In this document: in pieces, positions 21,616 to 26,009 of the stretch
Position numbering within the stretch: the first letter of the stretch is position 1
Layout: every line of letters begins with the position of its first letter
Virus record (IMG/VR): IMGVR_UViG_3300037882_001739
Location: 1 to 26,009 of that record
Length of the DNA stretch: 26,009 nucleotides
From: a virus
Direction: 5' to 3' (one strand)
The notes under the pieces: generated by a model
Told to the model about the DNA's origin: nothing
The model's database searches: none
The model's input: the letters and a program-made list of their open reading frames with translations, nothing else
Made by a program: the position numbers and the translations under genes

Positions 21616-22618
21616 CGTGGGACGTGACTTTGCTGCAATGGTGATCCCGAAAGGGCTCAACCTTATCCGCATCAAAGAGGACTGCAAGAAGAGTTGGTCC
21701 ATTGTTCCGTTCACCGCTACGGACAAGAACCCACTGGCTGTGAAGTACGAACTTGTGGGCGAGCCATACTTCGAGCGAACCTATTGGGTTCATGGACAGG
21801 TCGGACCTAACAACGACTCCTACGCATGTCCAGCTCGCAATACAGCCCACCTGCCAGCCAAGCGACGGGAGAAGTGCCCTATCTGCGAAGAGTGGGCTCG
21901 GCTTGCCAAGGGGCAGGACGTTGACGAGGATCTGTTGAAGTCGCTGCTCCCAAAAGAGCGACAGCTTTGGTTGATCTACGACCATGCGGACACTGAGAAG
22001 GGTGTCCAACTGTTCGAAGCATCGTACCACGGACTGGGCAAGGATTTGGACGAAGCTGTTCGCAGTGACATGTCCGAAGAAGAACCGGAAGGCTTCGAAT
22101 ACTTCGCAGACACGGAGGAAGGGTATGTCCTTCGTATTATGTTCAAGGAAATGAAAACGGGGGGTCGTGGGAAGTGGTATCCGCCTTCTCGTATCGACTT
22201 CAAGCCGCGTGCCAAGCCACTACCTGACGAGATCGTTGACCACGGAATTAAGGTTGACGACATCATCAAAGTGCTGTCGTACAAGGAACTTGCCGAGATC
22301 TTCCTGCAAGAAGTCGCAGAAGACGAAGACGACGAAAAGCCAAGGAAGAAAGACAAGAAACCGTCCGATGACGATGATGATGACGATGACGAGGAAGAAC
22401 CTTCCCCACGGAAGAAGTCATCCAAGAAACGTCCACTAGTGGACGATGACGATGATGATGATGACGATGAGGAAGAAGAACCCCCTCGAAAAAAGTCATC
22501 GAAGACGAAGACTACGCAAAAGAAGTCTTCAGATGACGATGATGATGACGATGACGATGATGATGACGATGATGACGATGATGACGATGACGTTCCTCGT
22601 CGCAAGAAAAAGAAATAG
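21545..22618 (+). CDS. Single-stranded DNA-binding protein with zinc site and poly-Asp blocks
   Basis: 357 residues from ATG 21545, preceded by GAGGAG (21535-21540); an upstream frame start is not used. The core of about residues 20-250 resembles T4 gp32-like phage SSBs: a region with CPARN and CPICEEW (three Cys plus nearby His, a zinc-finger pattern), then LWLIYDHADTEKGVQLFEAS and FKEMKTGGRGKWYPPSRIDF. The C-terminus has three Asp runs (8, 9 and 20 residues) separated by Lys/Ser-rich segments, and ends with RRKKKK. SSBs normally end in an acidic tail that recruits partners; here acidic blocks alternate with basic ones. A short hairpin terminator follows. Confidence 0.75.
   Translation: MASKKDRVKKKQRLSSAQRAATHNVGRDFAAMVIPKGLNLIRIKEDCKKSWSIVPFTATDKNPLAVKYELVGEPYFERTYWVHGQVGPNNDSYACPARNTAHLPAKRREKCPICEEWARLAKGQDVDEDLLKSLLPKERQLWLIYDHADTEKGVQLFEASYHGLGKDLDEAVRSDMSEEEPEGFEYFADTEEGYVLRIMFKEMKTGGRGKWYPPSRIDFKPRAKPLPDEIVDHGIKVDDIIKVLSYKELAEIFLQEVAEDEDDEKPRKKDKKPSDDDDDDDDEEEPSPRKKSSKKRPLVDDDDDDDDDEEEEPPRKKSSKTKTTQKKSSDDDDDDDDDDDDDDDDDDDDVPRRKKKK
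22367..22591 (+). repeat. GAY codon microsatellites in the SSB gene
   Basis: Runs of GAT/GAC triplets at 22367-22390 (8 codons), 22442-22468 (9) and 22532-22591 (20). The two codons are mixed irregularly, and triplet slippage may change the length. The antisense frame reads as poly-Ser and is a by-product. Confidence 0.9.
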
Positions 22619-22634
22619 GGCGAAAGCCCTTTCC
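22617..22634 (+). terminator. Short terminator after the SSB gene
   Basis: AGGGC-GAAA-GCCCT, a 5-bp stem with a GNRA-type loop starting in the stop codon, followed by TTCC. The U-tract is poor, so termination may be partial. Confidence 0.5.
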
Positions 22635-22637
22635 TAT

Positions 22638-22748
22638 ACTCAAGTAAGCGGTTCAGACGGGTAACCGGATGGATGGCTGGGAAGGCTGCATAAAAGCCTA
22701 TTGCGAGCATCATAGTGCGAGTACCACAAAAGCCCTTGAGTCCTTTTT
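22638..22748 (+). other. Gene-free spacer with possible branched RNA
   Basis: ACTCAAG (22638-22644) is complementary to CTTGAGT (22735-22741), which is followed by TTTTT at 22744-22748. Inside are two small hairpins (CGGTT 22649-22653 with AACCG 22663-22667; AGGCT 22683-22687 with AGCCT 22695-22699). The shape, a closing stem plus U-tract, recalls 7433-7530 but is weaker. No gene is seen between 22619 and 22790. Confidence 0.35.
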
Positions 22749-22790
22749 GTCTGTTCCCTTTCTGTTTCAATTGAACTGGAGTTTTGTGTT

Positions 22791-23183
22791 ATGGCGAAGT
22801 CGAAACTGACAACAGCTATTGAGTTGCTTGCTGCGGCATTGGTGGAAGAGATCGCATCGTCTGCTACTCCGCCTGCCGCAAAGGGCAAGCCAGCGGCGAA
22901 GGGTAAGAAGCCCTCCGATGATGATGATGACGATGATGATGATGACGATGATGATGACGATGATGATGATGACGACGAACCTGCTCCAAAGAAGGGCAAG
23001 GGCAAAGCCGCACCACCAGCGAAGGGCAAGGGCAAAGCAAAGCCTGCCGACGATGATGACGATGATGACGATGATGATGATGATGATGATGACGTCGATG
23101 CCGCATTCGACGATGACGATGATGACGACGACGAACCTGCTCCAAAGAAGGGCAAAGCCCCTGCAAAGGGCAAGAAGAAGTAG
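22791..23183 (+). CDS. Poly-Asp/Lys-rich low-complexity protein (130 aa)
   Basis: ATG 22791 with GGAG nine bases before it. A helical N-terminus (residues 1-27, LTTAIELLAAALVEEIA) is followed by alternating basic blocks (AKGKPAAKGKK, KKGKGKAAPPAKGKGKAK) and long Asp runs. DDEPAPKKGK occurs twice, showing internal duplication. The basic blocks recall histone-like tails; the acidic ones recall the tail of the SSB gene just upstream. It could be a DNA mimic, chaperone or partner of the SSB. No family is recognised. It has its own spacer and a strong terminator, so it may be highly expressed. Confidence 0.65.
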   Translation: MAKSKLTTAIELLAAALVEEIASSATPPAAKGKPAAKGKKPSDDDDDDDDDDDDDDDDDDDDEPAPKKGKGKAAPPAKGKGKAKPADDDDDDDDDDDDDDDVDAAFDDDDDDDDEPAPKKGKAPAKGKKK

Positions 23184-23206
23184 TCTAGTCTGACTCGATG
23201 GCACCA

Positions 23207-23240
23207 AAAGACCGGGGAGAAATCCCCGGTCTTTCTTCTC
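23207..23240 (+). terminator. Intrinsic terminator before the recombinase gene
   Basis: AAAGACCGGGGA (23207-23218) pairs with TCCCCGGTCTTT (23223-23234), 12 bp around a GAAA loop, then CTTCTC. It ends about 15 nt before the next ATG. Confidence 0.85.
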
Positions 23241-23252
23241 GTTAGGGACCAC

Positions 23253-24281
23253 ATGTCAAAAGATACAAGCAACTTCCTTTCAACAGGCATAACACTGTTG
23301 AACTGTTTACTGACAGACGACCCTTTCTGCGGATTCATGAAGGGTAGTTACAACTTCATCGTGGGTGACAGTATGTCGGGCAAGACATACTTCTCAATGG
23401 GTTTGTTTGCTGAGGCATCCCACGACGAGAACTTCTCTGACTACGACATGGTATTTGATGAGCCAGAAGACGGGGCTCAGATGGATGTCGCAAAGTGCTT
23501 CGGGGAAGCCACCGAAGACAAAGTAAGACCCCCCTTCCTTATGGAAGATGAATCGTGGGGCAGTAGTGAAACGGTAGAAGAGATGTACAGTCGAACGAAG
23601 AAAGCATTCAAAGCTGGACCGACCATACAAGTCGTGGACAGTATGGACGCTCTGACGTCTCTTGCCGAAATGAAAAAGGCTGATCAAATATCAGACGCCA
23701 TCGAAGATGACGGCGACGTCAAAGGTATTATGTCTGACGGAAAAGCCAAAGTGAACAGCATGATGCTGCGTCAAATAATGAAGCCTATGCAGAGACACGG
23801 GTCAATGTTGTTCATCATCTCCCAGACAAGGGACAGCGTTGGGAAGTTGTTTTCTGCAAAGACACGTTCCGGCGGAAAGGCTCTTCGCTTCTATGCAACC
23901 ACCGAATTGTGGTTTAGTGTGAAGCAAACAATCAAAAAAACCATCCGCAAGAAAGAACGTGAAATTGGGAAGTTGATTCAGATCAAGGTGGAAAAGAACA
24001 GAAACAGCTCACAGCGGGGCATGGTCGAAATCCCACTCATCCACGACTACGGGTTTGACGACATTGGTGGGTGTGTGGCTTGGCTTGCTGACAACCACTG
24101 GAAAGGGACCAAAAAGCTGGAGTGTGGAGAGTTCAGCAAAACACCTCTTTCGGCTACAGAGTTGATTGCGTTCATCGAAGAAAAAGAGTCGCGGTACGAG
24201 AAGTTGCAAAACCTTGTTGGAGAGGTGTGGAATGACATTCGAGAAGCCACCCGCCCAAAACGACGTGCCCGCTATTCCTAA
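23253..24281 (+). CDS. RecA/UvsX-like recombinase
   Basis: 342 residues. Walker A is GDSMSGKT (38-45). DMVFDEPEDGA matches the strand with the catalytic Glu region, Walker B is IQVVDSMDAL, and MLFIISQTRD is the motif with the sensing Gln. KALRFYATTELWFSV and IQIKVEKNRNSSQRG resemble the later L2 and C-terminal core of phage RecA proteins. It should pair homologous strands, working with the SSB (21545). RAD/UvsX subfamily choice is not certain. AGGGACC precedes the start; its 3' end overlaps the next gene by 50 nt. Confidence 0.85.
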   Translation: MSKDTSNFLSTGITLLNCLLTDDPFCGFMKGSYNFIVGDSMSGKTYFSMGLFAEASHDENFSDYDMVFDEPEDGAQMDVAKCFGEATEDKVRPPFLMEDESWGSSETVEEMYSRTKKAFKAGPTIQVVDSMDALTSLAEMKKADQISDAIEDDGDVKGIMSDGKAKVNSMMLRQIMKPMQRHGSMLFIISQTRDSVGKLFSAKTRSGGKALRFYATTELWFSVKQTIKKTIRKKEREIGKLIQIKVEKNRNSSQRGMVEIPLIHDYGFDDIGGCVAWLADNHWKGTKKLECGEFSKTPLSATELIAFIEEKESRYEKLQNLVGEVWNDIREATRPKRRARYS

Positions 24282-25395
24282 CAACGCCCACAACCTGATG
24301 GGTAGAACATTTGGTCGTTTAGAGGTTGTCGCCCATGCGGGTCGTTTCGGAAACGGAAAACACAAATACCATGCATGGAGAGTGCAGTGCAAGTGCAACG
24401 GACCTGACAGCAGCAAAATTGTATATGGGGCTGACCTTGTCAGCGGCAAAACGCCAAGTTGTGGGTGTATTCGACGTGGGATTGTCTTGGAGGGTGTTGA
24501 CGTGGCAAGGTGGCTTGTTCTGGATGTCAGCTTTCTGTGCTGGCGGGTTTTCCATTCCAGTTTGAAAAAACTGTCATACAAGGAAATCCCAACAGGTGTG
24601 ATGTTTGGTTTCATGCGAGACCTGCTTCACTTTCAAGAGGTGCATCGAACCACAAACGTCGCTTTCTGTTTCGACTCGCGACACTTGATAAGGAAGGACG
24701 TACTGCCTTCCTACAAGTCAACCCGCGAGAAAAAGAGAGAACAGGAGACCACGGAAGAAAAGAAGTCACGACAGGGCTTGATGGACCAAATCGTAAAGCT
24801 GCGGACAACACTGCTGCCGGAGATTGGTTTCAAAAACATCTGCTACGCTGAAGGATATGAAGCCGATGACGTCATTGCCTCTTTGTGCCAGAATAAGAGA
24901 GAGCAAGACGAGTTCATTATCATCAGCAGTGACAAAGACTTGCTCCAGTTGCTACAGCCCACCGTCTCCATCTGGGAGCCAAAGGGGCAGAACTTTACCA
25001 CGGTAGAAACATTCCGAAGAGCCTGGGGCGTTCCACCGCGTTTGTGGGCATTAGTAAAGGCCATATCCGGCTGTAATACGGACGATATCCCCGGAATCGA
25101 TGGAGTTGCGGAGAAAACCGCTATACGCTTCATCAAGAGACAGCTTAACAAGAAAACGACCACATACTCCAACATCAAATCCAGCAAGCAACAGGTGAAG
25201 GACAATTTACCTTTGGTTCGGCTGCCATACGAAGGCACCCCTTCTTTTGTGTTGCAAAAAGATGAAATAGACGCTACAGTCTGGGATGGCGTATTGGGTG
25301 AATATGGGATGAGATCCCTTCGTACCCGTCCCCCTAAACTGAAACGGCGAGGATTTCATGAAGAAGAAGGTGGTCGTAAAAAGAAAAAGTCCTAA
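24232..25395 (+). CDS. Zinc-ribbon domain fused in frame to flap endonuclease / 5'-3' exonuclease
   Basis: 387 residues from ATG 24232, preceded by GGAGAGG (24219-24225). Residues about 20-82 form a zinc-ribbon-like domain, MGRTFGRLEVV and WRVQCKC then SCGC, with four Cys; such domains usually occur alone or beside HNH nucleases in phages. Residues 91-387 are a PIN/FEN nuclease: LVLDVSFLCWR, FCFDS, GYEADDVIASL, ISSDKDLLQLL and SGCNTDDIPGIDGV (helix-hairpin-helix), with the Asp metal ligands. GTG 24502 (297 aa) has GGAGGG 8 nt upstream and begins exactly where a normal flap endonuclease would. Two products from one frame are possible. It removes RNA primers and 5' flaps. Confidence 0.8.
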   Translation: MTFEKPPAQNDVPAIPNNAHNLMGRTFGRLEVVAHAGRFGNGKHKYHAWRVQCKCNGPDSSKIVYGADLVSGKTPSCGCIRRGIVLEGVDVARWLVLDVSFLCWRVFHSSLKKLSYKEIPTGVMFGFMRDLLHFQEVHRTTNVAFCFDSRHLIRKDVLPSYKSTREKKREQETTEEKKSRQGLMDQIVKLRTTLLPEIGFKNICYAEGYEADDVIASLCQNKREQDEFIIISSDKDLLQLLQPTVSIWEPKGQNFTTVETFRRAWGVPPRLWALVKAISGCNTDDIPGIDGVAEKTAIRFIKRQLNKKTTTYSNIKSSKQQVKDNLPLVRLPYEGTPSFVLQKDEIDATVWDGVLGEYGMRSLRTRPPKLKRRGFHEEEGGRKKKKS

Positions 25396-25834
25396 GAAAA
25401 GAAGGGCTACCCGTGTAGGGAAAACGAACAGAGTCCCAAAGACCAGAGCCAGCGGGACATGGACGGAAGCGGCTTTCTTCGCGTTTCTCCGAAGTGGTCT
25501 GAGAAACATGAGCCGTCGATGGAGACCACTGGTGTGCGATGCTCTTAACCGTGTACGACGAAAAAGCATAAGCAAAAAGAACCCACGACTCAAATGGCAG
25601 TACCAGTGCGAGAAGTGCGGTGGGTGGTTCAGCCGAAAGAATGTAGAAGTCAATCACAAAGATCCCTGCGGTAGTATGAACTGCATGGAAGACCTGCCGG
25701 GGTACGTGTCTCGTCTGTTTTGTGAAGTTGAAGATTTGGAAGTGCTGTGCAAGAAAAAGTGTCACGCCGAACATACGCGGTCGATCAGAAAAAAGCCGGT
25801 CACTGCGAAGATAAAGTGTAAGGGCTTGCTGTAG
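25358..25834 (+). CDS. HNH nuclease with zinc-finger-like CxxC pairs
   Basis: 158 residues, very basic N-terminus (MKKKVVVKRKSPKKRRATR), overlapping the flap endonuclease end by 38 nt. The core is YQCEKCGGWF (C-x2-C), VEVNHKDPCGS (the first His of the HNH with Asn/Asp context), FCEVEDLEVLCKKKCHAEHT (second C-x3-C and last His). The order matches phage HNH proteins of the CEKCG, VDHI, LxVLCxxCHxxKT type. It may be a homing or a packaging-linked nuclease; its place among replication genes suggests homing or recombination use. Stop at 25832-25834. Confidence 0.75.
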   Translation: MKKKVVVKRKSPKKRRATRVGKTNRVPKTRASGTWTEAAFFAFLRSGLRNMSRRWRPLVCDALNRVRRKSISKKNPRLKWQYQCEKCGGWFSRKNVEVNHKDPCGSMNCMEDLPGYVSRLFCEVEDLEVLCKKKCHAEHTRSIRKKPVTAKIKCKGLL

Positions 25835-25848
25835 CAAAGGGGTTTGTC

Positions 25849-26009
25849 ATGGGTGCTGCTGTTCCATCATTTCCGGCTGTTCCAAAAGAGAACACGTTCA
25901 GTTTGTTGATTACTGCCGTCATGGACAGATCAAACGAACACGCCCCATCTCTTTCAACAACAACGGCGACGTTTCTTACGAAGCCGGAAGCGGAACTCGC
26001 AAAGCACAA
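25849..26009 (+). CDS. Hypothetical protein, cut off by the window edge
   Basis: ATG 25849 has AAAGGGG (25837-25843) as binding site, and the frame stays open to the last base (53 codons). It begins MGAAVPSFPAVPKENTFSLL and contains LSTTTATFLTKPEAEL. Nothing is recognised. Confidence 0.55.
   Translation, partial: MGAAVPSFPAVPKENTFSLLITAVMDRSNEHAPSLSTTTATFLTKPEAELAKH

Noticed and set aside
21976-22770. Long antisense frame reading as poly-Ser
   Set aside because: It is the complement of the Asp codon runs in the SSB gene; no start signal or domain supports it.

Overview
The window reads as the DNA replication, recombination and nucleotide-modification region of a tailed double-stranded DNA phage (or a close relative of one). 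About 35 genes all lie on the + strand. They are packed tightly, many joined by ATGA, GTGA or TGATG stop/start overlaps, and most encode replisome or phage-type proteins. No structural gene, integrase, tRNA or CRISPR array is visible. The host cannot be named from the sequence.

Layout. 1-2595: small unknown genes and a SNF2-type helicase whose 5' end is present twice, with an HNH-AP2 homing-type endonuclease gene between the two copies. 2592-4574: a zinc-finger/TOPRIM primase, a gene with a probable frame shift, a strongly structured RNA segment and a small gene. 4574-7332: a winged-helix protein that may be the replication initiator, followed by a DnaB-like helicase. A cluster of CACTTCGC dyads and an AT-rich patch lie in and just upstream of the initiator-like gene, an arrangement like a lambda-type origin inside O. 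7333-8230: a branched structured RNA ending in a U-tract, two or three small genes including a KTSC protein, and a run of hairpins. 8231-10107: an ATP-dependent DNA ligase, a small basic protein and a lysine-rich winged-helix protein.

10193-15596: a 7-deazaguanine cassette with QueD, QueE, FolE (GTP cyclohydrolase I), a second QueD-like protein lacking the usual cysteine and carrying an extra C-terminal domain, a GT-B glycosyltransferase, a DpdA/TGT-like transglycosylase and a small basic protein with an unclear start codon. Together they suggest that the phage makes a 7-deazaguanine base, inserts it into its DNA and perhaps glycosylates it. QueC is not in the window.

15593-26009: a sliding clamp, a UDG-like domain fused to a 3'-5' exonuclease, a separate family A polymerase, a clamp loader, a candidate recombination mediator, an SSB with poly-aspartate blocks, a poly-Asp/Lys protein, a RecA/UvsX-like recombinase, a zinc-ribbon protein fused to a flap endonuclease, an HNH nuclease and the start of another gene. 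With the primase, helicase and ligase this is a nearly complete self-encoded replisome.

Regulation appears to rely on RNA structure. At least five terminator-like hairpins end only 4 to 27 nt before the next start codon, leaving no room for a promoter in between. That suggests read-through, attenuation or RNA processing. Function calls come from motif recognition by eye; no database search was run.
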